Of a stretch of 64,000 nucleotides of DNA, positions 1 through 9,480 are shown piece after piece (positions within the stretch are counted from its first letter, which is position 1; each line of letters begins with the position of its first letter). The stretch is taken from positions 2,976,001 through 3,040,000 of the forward strand of contig WOAB01000689.1 in the NCBI GenBank assembly GCA_027886185.1, given 5' to 3'. Source of the stretch: Rheum nobile. Its lineage: Eukaryota > Streptophyta > Magnoliopsida > Caryophyllales > Polygonaceae. The notes beneath the pieces are model-generated. The model did not search any database. It was not told the origin of the DNA and saw only the letters and a list, made by a program, of their open reading frames with translations. The position numbers were made by a program, and so were the translations under genes.

Positions 1-2412
1 CATTATTGTATTTACATGTATATCTGGTATGTCAGATTTATGTACCAGAAACCGATAAGCACTACTGTTGTGTGCATATCCTATGAAAATACAATCAACG
101 GTCTTAGGTCCAATCGTGACCTTTTTAGGAGGTGGCACTGCCACTTTTGCTAGGCACCCCCACACTTTGAGGTATTTGTACGAAGGTACTTTACCTTTCC
201 AAAGTTTGTATGGCGTCTTGCCAGTAACTTTATGCGGTATCTTGTTGAGGATATAATTGGTGGTAAGCAGCGCTTCCCCCCACATGTTCTGGGGTAACCC
301 AGATTCCTGCAACATTGCATTCATCATCTCTTTCAGAGTTCGGTTCTTTCATTCCGCAACTCCGTTAGATTCTGGTGAGTAGGGAGCAGTTGTTTGATGA
401 ATAATCTCGTGTTCTCTACAGAACGCGTTGAAAGGTTCATCATACTCGCCTCCTCTATCACTTCGGATTATTTTTATGGTTTTACTAAGTTGGTTTTCAA
501 CTTCCAACTTGTATTCCTTAAACTTTTCCAAGGCTTCATCCTTACTTCTTAGCAAATATACATAACAGTATTTTGTGCAATCATCAATAAAGGTTACGAA
601 ATACTTTTTACCGCCTCTAGTTTGCACATATTTTAAATCACACAAATCTGTGTGTATTAAACCTAGAGGTTCGGTTGTTCTCTCTACATGTGGGGATGGC
701 GTTTTTGTGAGTTTGGCCTGTACGCACACTTCACATTTGTCTTTACTTGATTTGCATTTTGGAATCAGGTTCATGTTCATTAGTCTTTGAATAGACTTGT
801 TATTCACATGCCCTAATCGTTTATGCCAAATATTAAAAGACTCAACAACATAAGCAATAGGATTAGTCTTATTCATTGAAACAGCAGTTACAATAGTTTT
901 TGGGATAACTGTCATTACATTCATTTTGACCAGTTCATCCTTTACATATCCTTTGCCCAAAAATACCCCATTCTTTGAGAGAACCAGCTTGTCAGACACG
1001 AAATTCGTCGCGAATCCGTTCTTGCTTAGTAGAGTGTCGGAGATCAGATTCTTCCTTATGTCTGGCACATGCATGACATTGGTGAGAGTCAGCTCCTTTC
1101 CTGAAGTCAGCTTCAACACCACTTTCCTGTAACCTTCCACCTTGGATGTGGACGAGTTCCCCATAAACAGATGCTCGTCGCTCTTGCTCTGCTGATAGGT
1201 GGTGAAGCATCCCTTGTCAGAGCAGATTTGTCTGGTAGCACCTGTATCGTACCACCATTCCCTTGGGTTGCTTCCAACCATGTTGACTTTAGACGTCACA
1301 ACACACAGATCAGAATCCGAGAGCCTGCCTTCAGTCATGTTGACTTGGGATTTCCCCTTGTCCTTGCGCGGATCAGCCTTGCTACGACACTCGTCAGCCT
1401 TGTGACCCATTTTTCCACACTTGTGGCACTTCCCACTGAACTTCTTAGCTGGTTGCTTCTTGAAGTTGTTGGAGCTTTGGGGTTGGAACTTTCGTTTCTT
1501 CCCTTTGTCCTTGTCCTTGTGTTCAGCCAGATTAGCCTTCTATTCAACAGGCTGAATCCCATCTGCTTTGCGGTTGGTTGACTCAATCTGCAGCCTGATT
1601 ATCAAGTCTTCCACAGTCATTGCCTTTCGCTTGTGCTTCAGGTAGCTCTTGAACTCCTTCCAGCATGGAGGGAGTTTCTCAATGAATGCAGCCACCTGGA
1701 ACGTCTCACAGATAGACATCCCTTCAGCAATGATCTCATGCGTAAGGAGCTGTAGCTCTTCGACCTGTTTCATGATGGGCTTAGTTTCCACCATCTTGAA
1801 GTCCAGAAACTTCGTCACTGCGAACTTCTTCGAGCCTGCATCCTCAGACTTGTACTTCTTCTCCAAAGTAGTCCAGATCTCCTTGGAGGTCTTGATCTTG
1901 TTGTACACATTGTACAGTGGATCTATTAGGCGGCTTTGAACCCAACCTTTGCACAGAAAGTCTGCGTGAGTCCAGGCCTCAACGCTGGCTAGGAGGTATG
2001 CATCTGTTTTGTGAGGCGACAGCACAGGCTTGTCCTCATTCAGATACTTCTCAAGCTTTAACGTGGTCAGGAAGAAGAATATCTTCTGCTGCCATGTCTT
2101 GAAGCCCGTTCCATCAAACTTTTCTGGCATCAAGCCTGCGTTCACAGCGCCAGGCATATGGACTGTTGGTTGGACAGTCTGAAAAGCAGCTGGGTGGACA
2201 GTCTGACGAACCTCAGAAGTTCCGACCCCTGCGGCTTGCAGATTAGCCGCTGACAGGTTTGCATCTTACAGATTCATTGCTTGCATATTCCCCATTGGCA
2301 AAGTCACCGCTGGCAGACCACTCCCAAACTGAATTTGGGGCGTCGACTCAGACGGGTTTCCATTTCCGGCTCCAGTAACATCAGCGACGGATTTCTCGAT
2401 GTTATCACCCAT
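1..2412 (-). pseudogene. Ty1/copia gag-pol, 3' truncated by window edge, three in-frame stops
   Basis: One continuous minus-strand reading frame starts at the ATG at 2410-2412 and runs off the left edge. In order: gag (UBN2-type, about 2157-1550), a CCHC zinc knuckle (C-H-K-C...H-K-A-D-E-C, about 1430-1385), an aspartic protease (YDTGATRQIC, about 1250), GAG-pre-integrase (IWHKRLGHVN plus C..C, about 830-720) and the integrase core with D (HTDLC), D (RSDRGGEYDE) and E (NGVAE). It continues below 349 into the integrase C-terminal region (GYAHNSSAYRF). Three stops interrupt the same frame: TAA 2266-2268, TAG 1540-1542, TGA 349-351. The TGA falls where an Arg codon (CGA) is usual. RT and RNase H lie outside the window. 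The domain order is copia; Tork/Tnt1-like lineage is inferred. I could not identify the LTR or primer site upstream of 2412. Confidence 0.9.
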
Positions 2413-2727
2413 GATATCAGAATCTATTCACAGAAACACAACCAGAAATCAGTACGGAATGCAATCTCGAATTAAATTGCAGATTCGAAATAATAGTTTT
2501 CATATACGAATTCGAAATAAATTCGAATGGACAAATCAGATTCGAAAATTAATTCGAACGAAATTCCCGATGCATTTTTTTCCTGCAAAACACGTTAGAA
2601 ATTTCACAGAAATAGATCCGAATTAATTTGAGATAAATCCTGTAAAACCGAGTTAGACAGATGCAGAAACCGATTCGAAAGCCCATTAGTGGGCTTTGAA
2701 CTGGTACATGGAGAGATTTTGGCATTT

Positions 2728-3015
2728 TCAAAATATCACTTTTTATGTAAAAGCGCTAAGAAAATGTTCAGTATTTTCACTTTTTATGTAAAAGCGCTAA
2801 GAAAATGTTCAACATTTTCAAAATAAAAAGCTGAAAATACTCTTAGTGCTTTTTTTTTTGTAAAAAAACACTAAGAGTATTTCATAATTCTTAGCGCTTT
2901 TTAGTAAAAAAGCGCTAAGAAAATGTTTAGCATTTTTAAATTAAAAGGAAGAAAATACTTATAGCGCTTTTTGTAAAAACACTAAGATTGTTTTAGAACT
3001 CTTATCGCTTTTCAC
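2728..3015. repeat. Cluster of AGCGCT inverted/direct repeats (DNA-transposon-like subterminal repeats)
   Basis: The motif AAGCGCTAAGAAAATGTT and its complement CTTAGCGCTTTTT recur at least five times in under 300 bp in both orientations, with CTAAGAGTATTT variants. Adjacent copies can fold on each other around T/A-rich linkers. Such mixed-orientation short motifs are typical of the subterminal regions of CACTA-type and related non-autonomous DNA elements. I see no clear terminal repeat or target duplication, so the class is inference. Confidence 0.5.
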
Positions 3016-3682
3016 AAAGGGAGATGTTTTATAAAAAGTCTTCTATGACGGTGGAAATTGAGGTTTTCCATGGCGGTGATTGAGAGAAGGGAGAAGTTTT
3101 GTAATTAGGGAATTAAGACTGTGCTTGTGTGGTTAATTGGTGAAATCTAAAATTATAATAATTAAAAAGAGAAATATAGTGTTTGGAGAGATCAGAAAAG
3201 ATTACTATCTTAAAATATCTATTAGATATGATTTGGTGCAATTCATTCTACACTTCTTTTTTACACCCTTTTTCAAGTAGATCTCAACCATTATTTACGT
3301 CTCATCTAATAGCTCCTATTAATATTTTCGTTTTACTATAATATTCCGTTTTACTAGATACTAATACTCTGCCGAATAAATACACGTTAAATGTGGACAA
3401 AATATATGTGAATCAATTGATTTATAATAAAATATCGACCTCAAACCACCACTTTCTCATTTTATGGTGGTCGATCTGAGGCCTGCATGGCCCACTACAA
3501 CATATATTTTATTGGTTACATAATCATTTGTCAAACGAGATGTAGGAATCCATCGACAAAGAATTAATCAGATTGAGAACCCCAAGATCTAAATAAATGA
3601 ATAAAATAAAAATCCTAACATTTATTTAGAAGTGTACGTATAAAATAATTCCTGTATGTAATCCAAAGTCAAACTAATTAAA
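3016..3682. other. AT-rich intergenic spacer and PME 3' flank
   Basis: No coding potential, RNA gene or repeat boundary that I can support. It holds the 3' UTR and poly(A) signal of the minus-strand pectinesterase gene at its right end. Confidence 0.5.
3621..3626 (-). promoter_or_regulatory. Poly(A) signal AATAAA of the pectinesterase gene
   Basis: On the minus strand an exact AATAAA lies 57 nt beyond the stop codon (3683-3685), in a T/A-rich 3' UTR. Distance and sequence suit a plant near-upstream element, though plant signals are loose and a second AT-rich stretch follows. Confidence 0.5.
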
Positions 3683-6600
3683 TCAGAGTAATCCAGTGAA
3701 GTAAGGCACCCCGGTGGAAGGCAACCAGTCATCCGCCAACAGAAAGCTGGAGGCGGTGAAATTGGCGGCGTCGGTGGCGTTGATGACATGGTAACCGGGC
3801 CACGTGACCCGGGCGGTGGTATTGGACCCGGGTCCGGTATTATTGAACTCGGCGTAGTAGAGCGTGTCGAGGGCGAACGTGCCGTTCCAGTCGCGCCAGC
3901 CCACGGGGTTGATGAAGGCGTCGAGGTAGGACTGGAGGTAGACAGTGCGGGAGAACTGCTTCCAGGGGCGGCCGAGGTACGTCTGGGTGGTGGAGTTGGC
4001 GGCGGCGAGGTCGTCGGCGGGCCGGATGGTGCAGTTGTGGAGCGAGAGGCCCGTGTTCTGGTTGGGGTCGGTGCGCCCCTGGGCGGTGATGGCGTTGAAC
4101 TGGTTGGGCATGGGGAGGCGGGGGTAGATGTTGCAGTCCTGGAAGACGGCGGCGGCGTTGCCGAAGATGAAGTCCACGGTGCCGTAGACGTCGCATTCGC
4201 GGTAGAACTGGCGGAGGGAGTGCGCGTAGAGGGTGTCTTGGTATGCCTCGAAGCTGCAGCTGTAGAAGGTGGAGAGGTCCGCGCCGTTGCGCACCGCCAC
4301 CGCTTGGTGCTTGATCGCCCCCGCCGTGTTTCTTACCGTTATGTTCACCGCTACGAACCCGGTTCCCACCACCGCTGCACCATTATTCAAATTCCATATT
4401 AATTAATTAATTATTAATTTGTCAGCTGATCAAATCTGTATTAATTTAATTACTTACTCTATTTATACTAGTAGTATCTGCTACGTACAAGTACAACGAA
4501 ACTATATTCATTGCTATGTCTACTTCTGGAATTGAAAACTTATTAAAACAGTTTAAAACTATATGATTACGTATCTAATTAAATGTTGATTTCTTATTAG
4601 TTTTTAATGGAGATATTAATTACCACATTATTGATCATATATTAATCAATTAGAGCATTAATAACAATAATATTATAATTATTGTCTTCTAGAACATTTT
4701 ATGGATCCATAAAATGTTCTCCTATGTACAATGGTGCTCTCCTATGTACAACAACGAAACCATGCATATAATGCTATATATATATATATATATACAATGA
4801 AATCATTAATTCTCATGTCGGTACTATACCAACCATTCGATCTGTAATCATTATCCTGAATACATATATTAAAAAGAAATTTGACAATCAAAATGGTCCA
4901 GTCTATCTTATACATTTCTCACGCTTTTTTTTGGTCAAAATACATTTCTCACGCTCAATTCAAGTAATTAAGTCTTAATTTAATTTATTCATGAAGAATG
5001 AATCTGGGAATTTACACAAAATATCTAAACGATAAATACTTTCATCAAAACATATTTTTTTTATAATATAATGATTTTTATATGGAGGTATTAATTACTG
5101 CATAACATTAATCATAGCATTACTGAATATTATTATTATTATTATTATTTCTGTATGATTTCTATTTTTCGGTGCTACGAGAGCCATTGGTGCTCTGCTC
5201 CCAAATTAAATAACTGGACCCACCATTAATAGAGAGAGAGCGCAAAAAATGATTTTGTCATCTTGCATGATTCATAGTACTAGTTTGAAATAATGTTACA
5301 AGTGTTGAATAAAAAATAACGTGACTTACCTAAAGTAGCGGAATTGAAGGTGGTCCAGCCGTCAACGACGCTGCGGTTGCCGGTGATGACGGTCTGGTTG
5401 ATGCCGTCTCCGATCATCATGACGTACTTCTTCTTCTTATCGACGGAGACGTTCTCCTCGTACACGCCGGCGGTGACGTAGATGAGGAAGTAGCCGTCGG
5501 TGTCTTGGGTGCTGTTGGGGGCGGCGGCCAACGCCTCCGTGATGGTGGTGAAGTTGCCGGTGCCGTCTTGGCTGACCGTCACAATGTCGCTTATCATGAC
5601 CTCCTCGTCGTCGGCCAGCTTCCTCCGGCTGGCCGTCTCGAAGATCTGGCGGCTGCTCTCCGACATCTTCAGCGGCAGCCGCCCGTGTTTGAACCCTGAG
5701 TGCTTCTTCCCTGCCTTGAACGGCCCCTTCTTCTTCTTCGGCACCCATCCTGCACGTACCATTCAATTTCAATATCTCATTATTTATTTAACCAATAAGA
5801 ACGTTGCAAACATTAACAATATCTTATCTCACATATGTCGGTCCAATTAATAATTAATGTTTGTCTCAATAGTAGTGTATACTTCGATCCGCTAATCGAC
5901 GTTTGTCTCAATAGTAGTGTACTTCGATCCGCTAATCGACGACAGTACGTCGAGAAAAGTTACTACTATTGCAAATTTGCGCTCCAACTACAATTTTGGA
6001 CATTATTTAACTAACAACGCTCTAGGCTTTCGAACCACATAATACTATATTATATAATTAAATATCATGAGTAGTTAGATTCTGAAGATCAATTAAAAAT
6101 AAACAGTAGCATAACGTTAGTTTTTTTTAACTATATGAGACATCTAGACCGGTACAACCGAAAGAGAGAATCGTATTAATGTATGTTACGTAGCCTCTCC
6201 ATTGAAATGTAATAAAGTAAGTTGTAATTTTACTATATGGTTGAGTGAATAAAAGCGTACCTTTGGTAATGAGGGCAAGGGAGACGCTGTAAAGCTTGCT
6301 GTCGTCGGCCAAGGGAATGGAGAGGCCGTTCCTGAGGGTCCAGGCGGAGGCGGTGGACTTGAGGCCGTCGAGGCAAGTCTGCTGATTGGTGATGATGCCG
6401 CTGAGGAACGTCTGGACGTCGTCGGCCCTGGCGAAGGAGAGCGTCTTGTTGGCGACCCCCACGGTGCGGAAGGCGTCGGTGAGGTAGTCGATGTTGAGCT
6501 GGGCGAGCAGCTGGCAGTCCAGGAGGGCCCCCACGGCCGACGGAGTCAGCCGCTTGCTCTTCGACTTGGACAGGTACTTGTTCACGAGCCTCAGGAACTT

Positions 6601-6822
6601 GTTGGCCTGCGACATCGACTTCTTCACCGAGAAGTAGCCGTACTCGTACACGTTCGCCGTCTTGTTGTCCGTCCGTAGGACCCCCCTGCAGTAGCCCGGG
6701 AACTGGGTGGAGTTGCACACCGTCGAGGCGTTCACCGGTGCTGCCGGGGGAGGATCCGGGGCCGCCGATGCGAGGAGGAGGATGGGGAGGATGAGGGAAA
6801 GAGAACAAAATACGGAAGGCAT
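3683..6822 (-). CDS. Pectinesterase with N-terminal inhibitor domain (type I PME/PMEI), three exons
   Basis: Removes methyl esters from cell-wall homogalacturonan; secreted. Exons by GT-AG junctions: 6822-6261, 5749-5330, 4374-3683 (stop TGA 3683-3685), giving 557 codons, normal for the family. Both introns are phase 1. Residues 1-20 are a hydrophobic signal peptide. The inhibitor domain (about 30-185, C36, C45) fills exon 1. A lysine-rich linker (191-207) leads to the basic processing site RRKL (229-232), and the catalytic domain starts near 240: GVYEE 282-286, Q351, QDTL 373-376 (Q373, D374), DFIFG with D395, GRPW with R463. All five expected active-site residues are present and there is no premature stop. 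By motif it resembles the Arabidopsis PME7/20/41 group. Exons are strongly GC-rich while introns and flanks are AT-rich. It is the only gene here likely to make a host protein. Confidence 0.96.
4652..4740. repeat. Small inverted-repeat element in PME intron 2, with 30-bp perfect palindrome
   Basis: Positions 4691-4720 form a perfect 30-bp palindrome centred on ATGGATCCAT. The block is bounded by AGAGCA (4652) and TGCTCT (4735-4740), which are reverse complements, and has a second near-palindromic stretch around ACAATAAT...ATTATTGT. This looks like a degenerate MITE. CTCCTATGTACAA is directly repeated at its right edge. Confidence 0.5.
4774..4794. repeat. (TA)n microsatellite in PME intron 2
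   Basis: About ten uninterrupted TA units. A shorter (ATT)n run lies at about 5130-5150 in the same intron. Confidence 0.85.
5859..5940. repeat. Tandem 40-42-bp duplication in PME intron 1
   Basis: GTTTGTCTCAATAGTAGTGT...CTTCGATCCGCTAATCGAC occurs twice head to tail (5859-5900, 5901-5940). The first copy has two extra bases (TA). Recent slippage or unequal crossing-over is the likely cause. Confidence 0.9.
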
Positions 6823-6945
6823 TGTTGATTGGTTGGTGCGGTATACGTGGTACGTAATAAAGAATGGAGTACGTACTAGATTGGTTTTGTGTTAATGCGT
6901 TATTGTGTTATAGTATATGTGAGAGGGAGGAATGTGGAGGGCTCA

Positions 6946-6953
6946 TTTATATA
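6946..6953 (-). promoter_or_regulatory. TATA box of the pectinesterase gene
   Basis: TATATAAA on the minus strand, about 125 bp before the ATG at 6820-6822. A start near 6915 would leave a 5' UTR of about 95 nt. It is the only clear TATA motif close upstream. Confidence 0.6.
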
Positions 6954-7276
6954 GAAATAGAAATTATAGAATGGAGGATGGAGAGTCAAAAATTAAATAC
7001 GGGAATGGCAGGAAATGAAGTGGAAAGCGCGTGGGAGATTAATTGAGTATTGACTTGGATCAACCCAAACGGGTCTACGGGGACGACAATCCAACCCAAT
7101 CCGAGCTGTTCACGCTGTTTTAACAATCCGGCCATTTTTCCACTCAAACAAAATGTTTAGAAGAAACCAACCATTCCTTTATCACCCTAACTAGATAAGT
7201 GTCTTGTCAAACATGCAATTACATTTATTTAGTATTATCCACAAAATCATATGCGTTTATCGTGCCAAAAGATTAT
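6954..7276. other. PME upstream region
   Basis: Non-coding. It presumably carries the promoter of the PME gene. No recognised element ends or ORFs; it ends at the degenerate border of the Tat LTR. Confidence 0.4.
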
Positions 7277-7892
7277 TATTTTGGGGCGAAAAGATCGAAC
7301 CGACCTGAATCGCCTTAAGAAGAGCAACTAGACAATAATAATATTGAGTGTATCTGAATGATCCAAATCAAACAAAGATCTAGACGAAACAAGATTAAAT
7401 AGACGCAAAGGCAAGCTTATCTCCTTCGAATAAAAGACTGGTCGAATTAGAGGATCTAATCGCCGGTCGCTTCAATACTGAAATGAAGATCCGAGCTAGA
7501 GAACAATGGTGAGGGCGAGCAAGAGAGTAGTAGATAGTGGTTTGTATTTTGTCAATTTTCGTTCTCCTTACAATGATCCGAAATCATCTTATATACACAT
7601 TTAATTTCCAAGGATTAGCTAAACTAGCCGTTTGTCGTCCGTGATCTTCGGAGTTCGTCGGCTTTGATTACTAGATGGACACAATCTTACAATATTTATG
7701 TTTGATTACGTGGGTTGTAACTGCCGTGTGGGCCGATATATTAATCCACACAATTCGGGGCTCAATAACTCCTCATATCCGTTGAGGCCGAGATCTTCGC
7801 TCGTCGCTTGATCAGACGGTTCTTCTAGAAGGGAATGCTTCTTCGTCCACTGGGCCGCTCTGGTGGAGGTCCGTTAAGGATGAGGCCCAACA
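7277..7892 (-). mobile_element. 3' LTR of a Tat-type Ty3/gypsy element (copy 1)
   Basis: Read on the minus strand it begins TGTTGGGCC and ends CCCCAAAATA (expected CA, mutated to TA). The order of landmarks (TTTTGGGGCGAAAAGATC, then GGCCCAACAATAGCCCC, then an opposite-strand ORF) matches the diverged copy at 47700-48365. A polypurine tract adjoins its start. The 5' LTR partner is not in the window. Confidence 0.75.
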
Positions 7893-7906
7893 ATAGCCCC
7901 CAAAAA
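7893..7906 (-). other. Polypurine tract of Tat copy 1
   Basis: TTTTTGGGGGCTAT on the minus strand directly precedes the LTR TGTTGGGCC, the expected place for plus-strand priming. The equivalent tract of copy 2 is at 48366-48378. Confidence 0.6.
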
Positions 7907-8099
7907 TCGAATTGGGCCGGAAGCAGCTGCTAAGGGACGTTTGGATTTTTTCCAAAGCCTCCTCTGAACATGATCTCCCTCTTGCCGATTCTGCTATAAT
8001 GGATCGATGACTTGGTGCTTTCCCATTGGTTGACAGGTTTGACCGTGAGCGGGTGACGGACGGGTTTTTAGTCGTCTTAAACCCGGTCAAAAGACGTGT
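7907..8099. other. Tat copy 1 region between polypurine tract and the mosaic LTR insertion
   Basis: Non-coding 3' internal region of the Tat element, and upstream leader for its plus-strand ORF. It contains GTGAGCGGGTGA, resembling 48397-48410 in copy 2. Confidence 0.45.
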
Positions 8100-9354
8100 A
8101 ACCGACAAGTAACAGGGTTTTTTTTGTATGATCGCAGAGTAACAAGGATGCAAGCTTTAGAGAAAGAATAGGTATGATGGGTGGAAGTATTCCACTAGAC
8201 AAATATCCACACTGCAGATGAAACAGGTTGATCCTCGATAACTATTGTTCCAAGTTCTTTTCACAATCTTATAGTTGTTCCCACCCTGATCTTAAGTACT
8301 ACCAATTCTCACAGTTGTTGATAGACTTATCACAATATCAATGGAAGAAAACCGTACCACTAACAAAGCAATAGCAATGCACACAAGGATATATGATACA
8401 TGCAAATAGAAGAAAACCTTACTACTAACATGCAAATAATTCTCTCTCACAATTGCACACTCGTATTCCACTATATGTAACAATTGTGTTTGCCACTAGG
8501 TATGCACTCGTATTCCACTATATGCAAACCCTAGCACTATGATAGATGTCGAAAAACCTAGTTAGCTACACTAGAAGAATCAACATAAACCAATAGACAA
8601 TATGCTCGAGAGAATTAAACCAACTTTATAAGATATAGAACAAGGAATAGAAATCTCACAACCAATTCATTGCAATGCTTCAATCGTTTAGTAGAACAAA
8701 GGTGTTTAGTTCTCCATGGGTTAAAACCCTAGAGGCAGAAAGAAAACGAGTCTCTATCTAAGACCTGGAAAATATCTTAAATAGGCTTTGGAAAATAAAG
8801 TTAACCTAATGCAAAATAACAAAGGAAATAAAATAATAGAAAATAAGGAAATCCGAAATAGCAAAAATAAGGAAATAAAGTCTTTTGGCCGCGAGGCGCT
8901 ACGTGCCCACCGCGGGGCGTCAGTCTTCTCTGAGATCCACCGCCGGGTCACGGTGGCTTCTGGCGCGGGGCGTCAAGTTACACCGCGGGGCGGTGAGTTC
9001 CACCGCGGGGCGGTGGTGCCTTTTTCAGCTTCTGCGACACTTTAGTAAAAATGCCATAACGTTTTATTCCCAACTCGGATTGCGCTCATATTTTGAGGAC
9101 TTGCAGTAGACTTCAAGATCTAACTCCTCGAATTGGAATCACTTCATTTGGACGTCTGAGTAGAGAGAACGAACCATTTGAATTCAGCACATTATTCTTC
9201 TACTCTTCAATACACTTCAAACCTCTATAAATCCCATGATTTCTTCACTTCTCCACTCTAACTCCATAATCCATGATTGTGCTCTAAATCCATCCAAATG
9301 GCGCCTCAAACCTGGTAATAACCCCTAGATATGCGCTACAAAATAGCACTTATC
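8100..9354 (-). mobile_element. Truncated mosaic LTR of an Athila-like element
   Basis: Minus orientation; ends in CTTATCA on the plus strand (9348-9354). About 8100-8880 matches the solo LTR at 11628 (for example the segment around TCTTAAGTACTACCAATTCTCACAG), whereas about 9030-9354 matches the other LTR family at 14054/18178 (CCCAACTCGGATTGCGCTCAT, GAACGAACCA). The part expected before 8100 is missing. Two perfect CACCGCGGGGCGGTG motifs lie at 8981-8995 and 9001-9015. I see no target duplication. Confidence 0.75.
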
Positions 9355-9480
9355 AGCGGGCAGTTTCCCCATAAATGGCAGTCACTTCCCTTTCTTTTCA
9401 CCATCCTCTTTTTACTCACGAAGGGTTTCTGGTTCAAAGGTAAGAACTTTTTCGAATTTCTTACCGTTTCTTTTTGAACA

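Noticed and set aside
3788..4402. Long GC-rich plus-strand open frame of 204 codons
   Set aside because: It is the reverse strand of PME exon 3; the minus strand has the conserved catalytic motifs and the plus frame reads as low-complexity Gly/Val/Glu.
8100..9354. Solo LTR with target duplication
   Set aside because: The left end is missing relative to its relatives, and no matching 5-bp flank was found.
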